Assembly (NCBI RefSeq): GCF_021134715.1 | Contig: NC_060020.1 | Span: forward strand, 6,448,001 to 6,512,000 | Direction: 5' to 3' | Length of the DNA: 64,000 bases | Source of the DNA: Daphnia pulex | Lineage: Eukaryota > Arthropoda > Branchiopoda > Diplostraca > Daphniidae | Shown here: piece after piece, positions 48,307 to 60,389 of the stretch | Position numbering within the stretch: position 1 is the first letter of the stretch | Layout: every line of letters begins with the position of its first letter | Translations under genes and position numbers: made by a program | Notes under the pieces: generated by a model | What the model was told of the DNA's origin: nothing | The model's database searches: none | The model's input: the letters and a program-made list of their open reading frames with translations, nothing else

Positions 48307-49800
48307 CTGAAGTCTTAAGCATGTTCATCTAGAAAAGAAACACAAATCAAAGAAGAATAAAGGCACAACCTTCTTGTGTTTGTAATAATATTAGTGTAGT
48401 CAAATTGCGCATTTGACCCAAACAAATAATTAACCGTATTTTTGTTTGTGAGGACTGTTTTTACCATAGAAATGTAGTTATGTTTAAAATAATTGTAAAA
48501 AATGTTGCGTCGAATATGTTTAAATCTTGATTTTAAATTTAATTTCCCGTGTAAATATATTTTCTTGTTGAAATAAAAACTAAAAAAAAAAATTAAATGG
48601 TAGAAAATCTTTAATTCTATAAGTTAAATTTTAGTGCAGTTATAAAAAGATTTAGTATAAAAAAAATTAAACGTAAAACCCATTTTTTTTCCGCGCTAAA
48701 AAGTGTTTCTGTTTTTTTACACAGCGGCTTATGGGAAAAAATGTTTTTTTTTAAAACATTCATTCCATTACATCTTAGCACATAGAAATCCCCCCTTGGG
48801 GTCATTCGATAGCTAAATAATCATTCTATCACTATCATTCGTATTTTTTAAAAGGGGACATTCGTTTAGAAGTTATAACCGATATTCTAGGCCCCAATTT
48901 TGCATATTTTCCCCAAGTGTTTTGCATTAGTGAGTAGAACTCCCGCTTGGTGGTGATTAGCACAGCTTCTACCCGCTAGAAGGGGCTAGAAGAGCACCAC
49001 TCCAACTACTACTTCTACCCCATTCTAGAGTCGGAGTTCTTGACTGGCTGCAATTCCCGGAGATTTGACATTCCTGCCAATGAGCGAATGAGAGAAACGG
49101 TTATGTGAACCGCCAATAATTTTTAAGATCGTAGGATGCCGGATTCATTCCGCAACAGCACCGTTCAATGGACCCGGCTTTGTTGTACCTCGCACGAAGA
49201 AAGCCCGACGCCCATCAAAAGTTCTTGGACGTCAGAATCAGGTCTCCATGTCAACAATCGTACAAAAGCTGGATTTCCGGCGGCTTCATGCAATGCCCTC
49301 TCAATCTTTTTTCACCCATAAGACAGGTTTATTTTTCAAGCAAGCAGGGATTAATAATCAATTCACTAGAAAATGAAATTGAATGGTCAGTCACCTGTGA
49401 GCGCTCCGCAAGCGTAACGGTGGACGTTGGGTTGTTTTGAGATGAGGACGAGGAGTTGAGGGATTCCACCAAGTAGCCTTATACCACTCGATTAAGACTG
49501 TTGAAGAAAGCAATCACTTCATGGAAGTCCAGAGGTCATGCCATCTCTCAGCTAGTGGGAAGAGGTGCATTTATTTAGAAAGATTCCCTCCTCCCTAAAA
49601 AAACAAAACAAAAACTAAACAAGCTAATGTTCTTCGCCTGTTTTGACCAGTTTTGACTGTGTCTTGCTTATTTAGGGAGGGTTGGTGTGTGTAAGCCAGA
49701 CAAGTTCAAACTTGCCTTTTTTACTTTTGTTTTTCTCATATATTCATACTTTTTTGGAGTTCTTGACCCTGAAAAATTGAAAGAACATGAGACGGTTGAC
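48307..49800. other. AT-rich intergenic DNA, no gene supported
   Basis: Open frames are short and lack domains. The segment 49,136-49,440 has two overlapping frames with no start context or splice partners. Nothing further was recognised. Confidence 0.5.
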
Positions 49801-50240
49801 AGCAAACAAAGTAAGAATATCTTTTACATTGTCCATGGCCTGTTCGTAGTTTTTCTGAAGTTCTTGTTAACTAATATTTGATTCCAAAAGCTCCCTAACA
49901 TGCAACTGCTCCTGATCCTCCAAAAGCTTTTAGAGGCTTTTGGTTTCTTTGATATGTTGGTTGGAAGTATTATTGGCATTGTAGGCCTGTCGGGTATTAG
50001 GGGTTGCATCAAAGGAGGCAGAGCGTGTTCTTGTTTAAGCCTAAAAAAGAGAAAGTGTAATGATTAGTTAAAAGGTAAACAAAAAATAAAATAAAATAAA
50101 ACTGAGGTATCTTACTCCAGCAGTTATTACAAATGCAGGCACAGTAAGGAAATTGGAAGTTGAACTATTAGCAGTTGAACCATCTAACCCCCCTGAAATT
50201 GTAGCGTTTTTACTGATTTTTGACATCAGTTTTCGGGCAA
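49800..50240 (-). pseudogene. Possible degenerate coiled-coil gene fragment
   Basis: On the minus strand a piece ending VPAFVITAG meets a good donor, GGA|GTAAGA, near 50,115. A following piece begins after TTTTTTAG at about 50,040. In one frame the second piece reads KLLEDQEQLHVRELLE, then a stop, then QELQKNYEQAMDNVKDIL, which has coiled-coil character. The phases of the two pieces do not join cleanly and there are at least two in-frame stops. The family is not recognised. Confidence 0.25.
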
Positions 50241-50444
50241 ACCAGACCTTTAATAACAAATCTAATTTTTTAGAATGAAAGATTTTGCCCCCCTCCAGAT
50301 ACTTCTCTCCCCGTTTTTATTTTAAACGGTTATTAGCAGAGATATTGGCAATAGAAAATCTTGAAAATTTTTCGTCATTTTCTGAAGATTTTCGCCATTG
50401 ACAGACGTCATTTCGCCACGCTATCTAGCGACCGATTTTCAAAA

Positions 50445-50612
50445 AAGCAAGGGAGATCTACTATTCTTCTGGCCATTAATTTTTTTTCCGAACTCCAACT
50501 ATCGATAGCCAACCAAGCCCAGCTTTTTACATCGATTCCATTCTTTTCTCAATTATTCAATCATTCAATCAATCAAAAATTAATGGCCAGAAGAATAGAT
50601 CTCCCTTGCTTG
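50445..50612. mobile_element. Small foldback element (hairpin of about 168 bp)
   Basis: GCAAGGGAGATCTA...TTCTTCTGGCCATTAA at 50,446-50,480 is the reverse complement of 50,575-50,610, apart from a three-base difference. The loop is about 95 bp and AT-rich. Clear target duplications were not identified. Confidence 0.6.
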
Positions 50613-51289
50613 AACAAGTGTTAACTGTTAAGTGTGTGTGTAATTCAGTGTTTGAGTGTTAAAAGCAATTTGGCAACCCAGCAAAGTCCGCCTAACTGAT
50701 ATTTGGCATATTCACTAACGCACCTCAGGTGAGTAGGGTTGGGACCGCAGCGGCTTTTGCGCTTTGGTACAACACCGCTAGGGTGTCAATCCTGACGCAC
50801 GGCAACGTCAATGACGCGTCGTATGCCATATCTCCAATTCTTGTCTCTCTCTCTCTCTTATCTTGTCACCCTACCAACCACACACTCAACTTCGAATTTG
50901 GGTGGATGGGTGCTGTTTGAAGAGGCCTGGGTGGATGGGTTCGTTACCAATTCAATGGGAGACAAGACATGGGGATTTGGACAAGACTTGATTGGAGACA
51001 AGACTTGGGCTCGTTCGCATCGCGACAGGTCGCATTTCTCTCTCTCACATACAGAACACATTTCGACATCGCTACCACAGGTCTCTCTTTCTCGTCAATT
51101 TACCCATATCTTTCGCTCACAACGTAATGTCCGAAACTGAAATTGTACTCAATACATTCGGATTGAAATTAAAAGTCATCTTAGTTATTTCTCGACACAC
51201 GTCACCTAGGACAGAAACGGCATTAACTTGCCTTGAGGGAACTCTTATGCCTTTTCCACGGGAAAACTTGATAGATGTAGACTAGAACG

Positions 51290-53960
51290 GGAGACTTTAA
51301 GGTATGCTCCATAAAGGGGTTTTCCATCAAAATTGCTATCGGACTCTTCTGCGTTTCTAATTAATTCGAATATGATTAATGCGGATCAAATATTGCCATT
51401 GTCCCATCTTGCCTTGCAAGTTATACGTTTGATCGGGCAGTATATTTCAAACGCTTTTCTCAGAATTTCTATGGTAATTGAAGACGGGAACCAAGGGGTA
51501 CAATTTTGTACCAACAAAATCTAAATTACAATAAAAGAAAGGAAATTGTACAGGTAAACAAAAAAAATTTTCGATTGGAAATACTTAGTCTTACTTAGTA
51601 AATAAATAGAAAAGAGTTGTCATTTTCAGCCAAAGTTTGGAAAAAGTTAAATTTTTATTGATAAGCTCAATAAAAGTTAAAGATGTTTATCCCACTTTAA
51701 CATTGCAAGGAAATGATCGATCCACCCCCCTTAAAAAAATTGGAACTTCAAAATTTGCGGAAAATTTAAGGTTATCCACTGAAGTACGCGTCTCCACTGG
51801 CACCACCGCCACCATTTCGTTCAAGAGAAACTTTCCACCCTGTAGTTGTTGCACGTATTGAGAAAAATCGTTGAGGCCTTGAATATAAAAAGTAAAAAAT
51901 ATATTACTAGCACAAGGGTATAGTCCAGAAATAATGGGAAATAGAAAGTTAAAAAAAAAAACACAGTAACTCGGACAGAAACAGCACCAATAACCTGCAG
52001 TGGAACATTCCATCCTTTAGTCGTGGCTCTTGCAGGGGAAAATTGGATGATTTGGTCTAAAATCTTGTTTAGAAAAGGTTACATCCATAATAAGATTCAA
52101 AATAAATTGAAATAAAAGTATAACATTATTTAAAAAAATGGAAAAAAAAACATCTTACCTTGAACCAGAAGGGCAGCAACCTGCCTTGATGGAAGTCTTA
52201 CCCCTTTGTCACGGGTCGACTTGAGTAGAATCATGGGAGACTTAAAGGTATGCTCCGTAAAGGGGCTTTCCATCCAGATGGCTTCTGGTCTCATCTACGT
52301 TTTCCATTGATTCAAAATAAATTAATGCTAATCGAAGATTTCCATTGTCTCATCTTGACTTGCGTTTTATACGAATGTTTGCAGCGTATACTTCAAACGT
52401 TTCTCGCAAAATCTCTATTGTAATTGGAGATGGGTACCAATCGGTACAATTTTTTACGAACAAGATCTAAATTATAATTAAAGAAAGGAAATTGTATATT
52501 TCTTTAGATCAGAAATACTTACAGCAGTCATTTTCAGCCAAAGTATGAAAAAAGTTAAAGAGTCAGTTTAACACCGGATCACACTTGGTCTAATCTGTGA
52601 AGAGGAAAAACAGAAACAATGACAATTTCTGCAACGAGTTCAACTATATGTAAAAAGTACGTTAAATATTGTTTACTTTGTAATTTTGAGTTGAATGCAA
52701 ATTATGCCAACACATTTCCAAACTAATTAATAGTCCAACTAACTAATTAATAGCTTTTCACATTTCTAAGCTTAGATTAAATTTAACTTCCAGATAGCAT
52801 GAAAAACTATACAATTAAGTCAGTTTAACACTAGGTCACACTAGGGCTAATGGGGGAAGAGGAAAAATGCCACATATTTGCACGACCTATTTATGTTATG
52901 TGATGTCAACGAACTTCTAGGCGGCAACTGAAGTTTAATAACTATTAATTTCTTACCAGATCCTGCACTAGTTTTTCTTGCAATGAAGGAACTGGTGCAC
53001 TTTCTTGTTATAGGTTCTTTTAATATAGGCTGCGAACATCAGTTGTATTGTTTTCGCGAGATAGCAAAGTAATTTCTCGAGGTAATTGCAGAAGGTTTTC
53101 AATAAAATGTTGTTGCTCATTTTATTGACTTCTTTAATTATATAAAACCGTTTTTCAATTTTTTCGGTCGGTAATAAGTTGAGGCTCTAAATTTCTCGGT
53201 AAATTTTTCTTGGCGCTTTATCCTTTTGGTACAGAGGTCCTATTCAAATTTTTTTTTGGGGGGGGATCTTGAACTTTGCTTGCATAATGTAAAAACTGCA
53301 ATCCTTCACCTCCACTTTGGGCATTAACTTTTGTTGCGTGACACAACTGCAATCTCGAATTCGGATACTAGCTCTTTAACTTTTGAATAGCTCAGGATAG
53401 GATCAGATGTTAATTCAAGAAGACGGCCATGTAGCCTCGCTTCCACTTGTGTTACATCAAGATGAATAATGCTAATAAAATCTATTGATAGAAAATATAT
53501 TAATTGAATATTTTTCCATTACTTCTTACATTTTTTCCTGTTTTTCAAACTCTTTAGGACTAATTAAGGCAAACTTCAAGGAATGCTCCGTAAAGGGGCT
53601 TTCCATCCAATGGCTTACGGGCTCCTCTGCGTTTTTCATTAATTCAAAGTAAATTAAATTGGATCGAATATTTCCATTTCGCCAGCTATAGGTTTGATCA
53701 TGTCATATACTTTAAAAGGGTCTTGGACATTCAGGCCAGCGAATTTGGCCTCTCCTTGCCTAAAAAAGGCATTGATGATAATCAGTTGATATGCTGTGAC
53801 TGGGTTGTGGGACAAAGAAGGTTTCGTTGACGTAACAACGTTTGGCCTTTTTCAGCAGCTTTATTTGCTTATCGAAAGTTTCTCTCAAAATATCTTTGGT
53901 AATTGGAGCCAATCAAGGAGTACTATTTTTACGTATCAGACCTAAATAACAAAAAAATAA
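51290..53960 (-). other. Three divergent coding-like units in the left arm
   Basis: Units near 51,290-51,560, 52,230-52,500 and 53,570-53,960 share a block with GCTCC(A/G)TAAAGGGG(T/C)TTTCCATC. On the minus strand this encodes DGKPLYGA(Y/F)L, preceded by an SITIEILRETF-like segment. Each unit has stops or frame changes. Downstream pieces such as 51,687-51,880 (LNDFSQYVQQLQGGKFLLNE) are open. This looks like a decayed gene built from repeated exons; the family is not recognised. Confidence 0.45.
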
Positions 53961-54049
53961 AGAAAATTGTGTAAGCAGTTAACAAAATATAATTTTTTAG
54001 ATAAGAAACACTTGCAGCACTCATTTTCAGCAAAAATTTCATTTGAAAA

Positions 54050-54240
54050 AAGTATATGTTGTTTGGGGTAAGGCCAAGAAGCCACTTTATCCAAGAAGTC
54101 AGTACCAAGAAACCACGTTAGATTATCCAAGAAGCCAATCCGGTAGCGGCTTCTCGACCTACTTCTTGAGGAATGACTTCTTGGATCTTCTGGCTTCTTT
54201 TTCAGTTGGTATTCAAGAAGCCACAATGAGTTTCTTTTAA
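54050..54240. repeat. Cluster of AAGAAGCC/GGCTTCTT inverted motifs
   Basis: Within 190 bp the motif CCAAGAAG(C/T)C and its reverse complement occur repeatedly, and the segment can fold on itself (54,068-54,160 against 54,150-54,240). It is conserved in the right arm at 60,815-61,000. Ser-Arg-rich translations (SRSRSRSRYR) arise from the repeat. Confidence 0.5.
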
Positions 54241-54517
54241 TAAAAAACCCCTTCAAATAGAACTATTTCCTTCCAAGTAGCTACCGAGAATTTTTCTACT
54301 TTTAGCTGTTTAGTATTTCTATGATTGGTAGTCATAAGGAAGACAACGAAGATGTTGGACAACTACCAGTCTGCCACCTTCCTCAGTCAGGCAGTTCTTT
54401 TAAGAAGCTATCGCGGTTTATTATATTTGATTGTTCCTTGACCATAAATAATTTCTCTCCAACATCAATTAAGGTATGATTATCATAATAATTGCTTTTC
54501 ACAATTCCAATATTAGA

Positions 54518-54913
54518 TTACATTTTACTTCCAGGCGACAGCTGAAGTTTAATTACTAATAATTTCTCACCATATCCTGAACTTTTGAACTGGTTTTTCT
54601 TGCAATGAAAGAACTGCTGCACTTGCTTAATGTAACAGACGTGAGAAAAACAGGTCTCTTTAATAGCCAAAATTCTAGAGATCCGACGAATTAACGAAGT
54701 AAATATATGTACATATGCTCCTACACCAGTAGTCCAATTTGCTCTACCCTTAGCGTATTCCCTTATTCCATAACCTCCATATGGACAAACTGTTGCATCA
54801 ATTGTGTCGTCCCAAATTTCCCGGAGATCGTGTGGTGCATTGTGACTTACTGTATCTTTTTGACAAGTATAATCAAGTTCAAATGTACCCCTGACAACCA
54901 GGTCACATTGCAC
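54518..54913 (-). pseudogene. Virus capsid-like C-terminal fragment (left-arm copy)
   Basis: This is the reverse-oriented twin of 60,138-60,389. Here a 2-bp difference removes the stop used in the right arm, so the frame continues about 45 further residues to 54,518. The rest of the gene is absent on the inner side because the arm ends at about 54,931. It is a non-functional fragment. Confidence 0.55.
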
Positions 54914-55420
54914 AGCAGAATAATTTGTTTTGTTTGTTTATGATATGTGAGAAAGTTTTGTTTATGAAATGTGAGAAAGTAGAGGATGTTCAAAAAGAAT
55001 TGTAAGGCAAAGTTACTTGTGAATGACAGCCAGTGAATAAGATAGCTCTTCCCAGCGCCTGAAATCAGTGGATGGACATGTGTAATTGGCTAGATCTTAG
55101 TTTATTTATTATGCTCTATTCAACATTCATCACAAAAGATTATCATGATTTAGAGAAGGAAGAGGTAAAAATGATCTGTTCTGAGGCATGCAATAAATTT
55201 TATGAAAAATGGGTTGGTGACCAGAGTTTCCACTTTGTTGTTTTAAATTTTAACACTAATTTGGTGGTTTTGAAAAGTCGTTGGTGTGCAATTGGTGTTG
55301 GTGTTTTTATTGTGAGTTTTGGTGTTTTCGAGGTTTCGTAGTTTTTTTAAAGTTTTTTTTTTAATTTCTGAGAAGGTTTTGGTCTTGGGGGCCGTTCAAA
55401 TACGACGTCAAGGCCGTAAA

Positions 55421-55479
55421 GGGGGGGGGGGGAGGGGGATGGTCTTAATGTGACGGGAGTGTGACGAGGGGGGAGGGGG
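55421..55479. repeat. G-rich tract
   Basis: G12 followed by A and G5 and further G-rich sequence. It lies immediately 3' of the LINE fragment on the minus strand. Confidence 0.85.
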
Positions 55480-55497
55480 TAGGCAACACCAGACGTC

Positions 55498-55743
55498 CTA
55501 AGAAAAAACAAAAGGTGCTGCCATAATAGCTTTTTTTGCAGTCTGCAACCTTTCCAGTTGCTTTTTGGTGAGGCCAACGACCAAAGAGTTGCGGTTGTCG
55601 AGGAGAGATAGGAAAAATGCCGGCAGTGGCGTCATGGTCAAGATACTTGTGGATGAAAGCGATGCGACGTATGTGATAAAATCACGACGGCAAAGGTCAC
55701 TCACATGTTTATCCACCTTGAGGTTAGCATCAGATGACCCCAA
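55498..55743 (-). mobile_element. Non-LTR retrotransposon reverse transcriptase fragment
   Basis: The minus-strand frame contains VDKHVSDLCRRDF, then a hydrophobic segment, then LLDNRNSLVVGLTKKQLERLQ and AKKAIMAAPFVF. It aligns by eye with the thumb region of CR1/L2/jockey-type reverse transcriptases (HVxxxCRxxxxxLR ... RLDYCNSLLYGLPxxxxxxLQxxxNxAAR). It is a short, 5'-truncated relic with several key residues changed. Confidence 0.6.
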
Positions 55744-56338
55744 GATTTCTTTTCATAGCACATTCATTTCATATCACATATCACCTTCAATATTGATTAA
55801 GGTCATATTTGCTCATTCACCGGCACCAAGATAAAACCAAAAACATTTATTTCACATTTTTATTGCAGACTTCATTTCTCGGTTAAATATACTCTTAATA
55901 TAAAGTAATAAAATGAAAAATGACTAAATGAGTCCAATAAACTGCCCGTCCAAACACCATGAAGTGAAGCACGAAAGCAATCTTCTGAAATTAAAATATT
56001 TTGAAACAGTCAAACAGACAGTCATAACAAGTAAAAGATTCGAAAAAGATTTGTTTTTGATTAGTGTGAATATTGCCTTTGCCTCCCTTTCCTAGTGGCT
56101 AAAACTTGCTACATCATTATCTGCTGCCTGCTGGTGGTATATCTACTCTGGATTCTGGAATAAGTGCGGCTGGGTCGGTGACTTGCCAGACTTGGTGGCG
56201 ATTTGACATCCTTCGTTCCTTTCTTTTATCTCTTTGGAAACTAGGGCTAAAATATAGGCTACTCTTGTAATAATAATTTTATGTAGTTTATTGGGATTAC
56301 CATTGTCAAGAGTTTATCATACATACATATATATTTAG

Positions 56339-56638
56339 ATGTTAAGAGCTCGACAGATGTTAAGAGCCATCAGTGTATCTCTAGATTTTGAGAGTAAAAG
56401 AAAGAGCTTTATCCTTTATCAACCGTCACGATGGCCATCAGATACAATGGAGGGCGATAGAGGAGATAAGAGAGTTCACTTCATTTTTATGGACAAACTT
56501 CTTGCTTTGTTTTACGCAGACAGAAATAGTTGTGGATTATTACCAAATGAAGGACAAGAATACCCCGATTTAATTCCTAAAGATTCACCATTTTTTTACA
56601 TTCCCGATGGAAAATACAACCTGTATATGCAAATCTAA
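56339..56638 (+). pseudogene. Unrecognised ORF at the start of the virus-like block
   Basis: A 99-aa open frame beginning MLRARQMLRAISVSLDF and ending with TAA. Similar amino acid texture continues downstream to about 56,930 through stops and frame changes (for example FIKTKYGDAFKSAPKGEV), suggesting a longer ancestral gene. No domain was recognised. Grouping with the following block rests on position and strand only. Confidence 0.35.
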
Positions 56639-57119
56639 AAAAGCAATGACAGCGTTTTTTGGAGCAAATACCATGTTTAGTCTTACTTGGGACAAAGATA
56701 ACATTGGTTTTGGGAATTCATAAAAACAAAATACGGTGATGCATTTAAAAGTGCACCTAAAGGAGAAGTTTGTTAGAAGTGGGTCAAGGAGCTTCATGAA
56801 AAACAAGTAAGAGAAAGGCGAGCAACATTACCTCAAGAAAGAAAAAAATGCTGGATATACATTAGCAGGATCCAATTTTTGTGGCCCAAAATCTTCAATG
56901 GATTTTTCCATTGAATTTGAGTGCTAAATTAAATGCAGTTTTTAATAACATGGAATATTTTCAAATATGTTTGATTCTCCTTTCTTAAAGCTTCTCTTTT
57001 GAAAATGTGTGTTGCTGTCTTGCTGATGATCCCGAGTCTGATGGACATATACCTGCTTTTAGTATGGAATTCATTGATTTTAAGGGTGCTGTTAAATGTG
57101 TTATGATTACGAAAAAAAA

Positions 57120-57730
57120 CCTTGTTTTTTTTTCCTCTACTGCATTATCTGTAATTGGTTTTAATTAATGCATACACATTTATGAAAACTGAGAAATAAT
57201 ATATAATATTAAACATAATATTTTCTCCGTAATCATTTTCAATACTCATCAGCGGCGTTTACATCAAATAATAGTTAATATCGGATTTAGGACGCGAACT
57301 CACATATTTACAACAACATTTTTCATATCGCATTTAAAACAGAACATATAAAATAAAATATCAATTTCATGTCAAAATAATGTAAGAAAATTGATATCTT
57401 TAATTATATATGATAACGACAACCGTCATTATGTCACATCAAAATTATATAAGACAAATTGTGTTATTTAGGACATCAATAATCTATTCAAAATTGAATA
57501 TCTATACATTTTCATACCAAAAAAAACATCAATTTCATATTACTTTTGAGATGTAATAAAGTGTGATTTTTTACACATATAATGGACATCTTTATTACAT
57601 CAAATCCGTGATATCCAAAATGTTACACAGATGTAATGTCAATTTCATGTCACACTTTCCGGCAAGAATGTCAAAATGACATAAGCAATCAAATTTATAT
57701 AAAATTGACATGATGGACTGTGCTACCTGG
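57120..57730. repeat. AT-rich insertion with repeated TCAATTTCATGT-type motifs
   Basis: Motifs such as ATCAATTTCAT and GTCA(T/A)NATGACAT recur in both orientations, and the segment ends in GTGCTACCTGGG. It interrupts the coding-like block and has no open frame, which suggests a non-autonomous transposable element. The left terminus is not defined. Confidence 0.35.
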
Positions 57731-58000
57731 GTTACGTACCAACGACTATGTTAGACTATTTGTCAATATCACTATTTAATGTATGCTAACAGACCAAATT
57801 CCTTAGAAAAAGAAGATGACAATGAATTTAATATAATGATTGACAATTAATCAAAAGCTAATACTGGAGATGGCTGGTCTTGTCCAACATATTATGAAAA
57901 AAAAATTGTAATACCTTTTATAAAACGAATCTTGAGTTTGAAAGATGCTGTAGGTAGTGAAGTTTTGAAGTACTTGGACTAAGCTCTTATCCCCAGTGTA

Positions 58001-58574
58001 TTGAAACCATATATTTATAAAATACAAAGATCTAAACAAGATCCATTAATTACATTGGATGAGATATATGATCATTCATTCGAAGAAACTAATGTCGGTA
58101 AAAATCGTACCAGAAATAGAAAATATCAGGCATTAAGCGATGCATTAGATGAGATGGAAGATGTAAAAAATTATTGGGATCGTCAATCTATATTACATCC
58201 TGATGCAAGGTCTTTTGCGTTTACGTCATTTACTAAATTTAACGATGTAAATTATTTAGAAAGATGGTCCAAAGGAATGGTTATTTTCCAATGTATTGAC
58301 AAATTTAATAAGTTTATCATGAATTATAATGATGGATTCAGAAATTTTGCCAATTCATTTTGTAAACGCCCAAAGGCCAGGATATAGAGTTACTGAAATA
58401 TTGTGGTCCTGGAGTCAAGGTCCTACCAAAGAAATATGGTCTAACTATGCCAATGCGATGGTACCTTATGCAGTTCACAAAAGTTATGAATCAAGTACAC
58501 ATAAATTTGATGGAGTAGATTGGGATTTGGGAACCCATCTATGCTATATGGCCTACATTAAAATATTCCTCTAG
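58001..58574 (+). pseudogene. Virus-like protein remnant with frameshift
   Basis: Two overlapping plus-strand frames, 58,001-58,387 and 58,329-58,574, look like one protein split by a frame change near 58,340-58,370. A stop at 57,978-57,980 separates them from an upstream open stretch of similar texture starting near 57,800. The content is charged and Trp/Tyr-rich (YLERWSKGMVIFQ; VTEILWSWSQG). The family is not identified; a structural or minor capsid protein is one possibility. Confidence 0.35.
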
Positions 58575-58587
58575 ACAAAGTCTAGCC

Positions 58588-58740
58588 TGGCCAAAGAGAA
58601 ATTGATAAAACTTACAAAACATTTGAAGAAGCAGACGAAGCAGCTAGACAAATTATTACACAACAACCACTGGGACCTGGTAGACTAAGTGAAAAATATT
58701 CAAGAACAGATGATACAGAGGAGGAATATCAAGAAAAAAA
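58588..58740 (+). pseudogene. Possible parvovirus-type phospholipase A2 segment, inactive
   Basis: A short frame contains IDKTY followed by FEEADEAARQII (58,622-58,657). In parvovirus VP1 the PLA2 domain has an HDxxY helix followed by a similar EADxxA helix. Here the catalytic His is replaced by Ile and a stop lies just upstream at 58,582-58,584. The similarity is short and could be chance. Confidence 0.3.
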
Positions 58741-58929
58741 CCTAAAATAGAAGAATACGTGGAGAATGTATTTCAAGATGAAGACGAAGTTATTCGTCCT
58801 GCAAGTCTAGACACAGCAAGACATGTCGGAGAGAAGCTTGAGCAAGAGAAGTTGGTCGATCAAAAGAAATAAAACAGGAAGAAGAAGTTATTAGTTGAAG
58901 TTGTAACTGAAACAGTTGAATCAGAAGAG

Positions 58930-59475
58930 ATGGCGCTTACAAATAAAAATACGACGGAATCTGGGCAACTTGTTGGTGGTGTATCAATAGGATTGGAACC
59001 ATCACGATCATTAATTAGTTTAAACAGTCATTATTTTACTTGTGATATAGTTATTCGTGACTTTCAATTACTTGATTACGCTTTTGATGCTAGTGCGTTA
59101 GAAGGTCCATGTTTACAAAGAAATGATTGGACTATTGACGAAACTAAGGGGATAGTAAATTTTAATGTTTTAGACAGATTTACAATGGGAAAAAGAGTAG
59201 CGGCAAGTGCAATTCCATTAGATATTGCTTCTATTTGTTTAGATAACAAAGCAAGATATGATTCAGCCAATATACCTTGGAATAAAATTAAATTTATCGG
59301 AGGAAATATTGCAGTACATAAACCAAGAAATAAAGAAAATCAAACTATCAATCAAGCTCGTTTAGCTTACAGTCATGCTAGTCCTGGAATGAATAACGTT
59401 AATCGTAAAATTATGTGGAAAATGTACGACAGAGAAAGAGATTATAATTGGATTTATGATCTAAATTATACCTGA
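58930..59475 (+). pseudogene. Virus capsid-like protein, N-terminal part
   Basis: A 181-aa frame starting MALTNKNTTESGQLVGG after an acidic stretch. It ends at a stop (59,473-59,475) that appears to result from a frame change near 59,465, because a different frame is open directly afterwards for about 60 codons. Beta-rich, Asn/Asp-rich texture and position ahead of the C-terminal capsid-like piece suggest a viral structural protein. A parvovirus- or densovirus-like origin is a hypothesis. Confidence 0.4.
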
Positions 59476-59799
59476 AGGGCAGATAACTGCACCTGATGTT
59501 ACAAAACTTGATCAAGCAATTTCCAGAGATACAGCTAAAATAACCCAAGTAAAATTTTTAACAGAATCAACTGATGCAAAGAGAAAAATTAAGTTGGGGC
59601 AAACACATACTGCTTGGAGCAAATTTGGCGTAAAACAGTTTCTCCCTTCAACTATGTAAGTTGATGACACATAGTAATTAAATGGATTTATCTAACACAA
59701 ATTGGGATAGATTATAGGAATCAAGGAATGATCATCACGCTTTAAGTGATGAACTACTAGAATTCCTTACGATAGAATAGCCATATTATGTAATAAATC

Positions 59800-60389
59800 C
59801 ATCAGAAGACCTATGTTTTAATGATTTAAGAGTAAAATCTTTAGCTGATTATCCACCAGAAGAATAACTTGCAAATATATCTTTCGTTGGGTTAAATTAT
59901 CCAACAATGAAACCAGTCTGGGAATTAAATAGGGAACTTCGTGTATCAAGGTTAAGTGCAACAGATTTTGCAACCACACCATAGAGTGGAACATCCGCTT
60001 TTGGATTAACACATTCGGTTCCATACAAAAGTTCTTTGGCAATTCCTTCTATTGCAGATTGTAATACTTCGTCACATTGTGCAATGATTCATGTTCCTCC
60101 ACTTCCTTTTTAAGATGGAAAAACAAATTATTCTGCAGTGCAATGTGACCTGGTTGTCAGGGGTACATTTGAACTTGATTATACTTGTCAAAAAGATACA
60201 GTAAGTCACAATGCACCACACGATCTCCGGGAAATTTGGGACGACACAATTGATACAACAGTTTGTCCATATGGAGGTTATGGAATAAGGGAATACGCTA
60301 AGGGTAGAGCAAATTGGACTACTGGTGTAGGAGCATATGTACATATATTTACTTCGTTAATTCGTCGGATCTCTAGAATTTTGGCTTAA
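59800..60389 (+). pseudogene. Virus capsid-like protein, C-terminal part with three internal stops
   Basis: A single frame is readable from about 59,790 to the stop at 60,387-60,389 but is broken by TAA at 59,865-59,867, TAG at 59,982-59,984 and TAA at 60,111-60,113. A segment with SHCAMIHVPPLPF followed by Asp-Gly and a beta-strand-like stretch resembles the last core strands of parvovirus capsid proteins by eye. The final 84 codons lie inside the right arm and are duplicated in inverse orientation in the left arm. Confidence 0.45.

Larger units (their letters stand above)
50941..54931. repeat. Left arm of a giant inverted repeat
   Basis: This arm is the reverse complement of 60,121-64,000 with high identity: most 60-base lines differ by zero to three bases. 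Position 50,941 corresponds to the last base of the window, so the outer limit is not defined here. The inner boundary lies where CAGAATAATTTGTTTT diverges at about 54,931. A replaced or inserted segment near 52,630-52,850 accounts for most of the arm length difference of about 110 bp. Confidence 0.93.
54932..60120. other. Spacer of the giant inverted repeat
   Basis: A 5.2-kb segment not duplicated in the arms. It holds a plus-strand frame of unknown type (55,072-55,341), a G-rich patch, a LINE fragment (55,498-55,743, minus), an AT-rich repeat-like insertion (about 57,120-57,730) and the decayed virus-like block (56,339-60,120). Confidence 0.8.
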
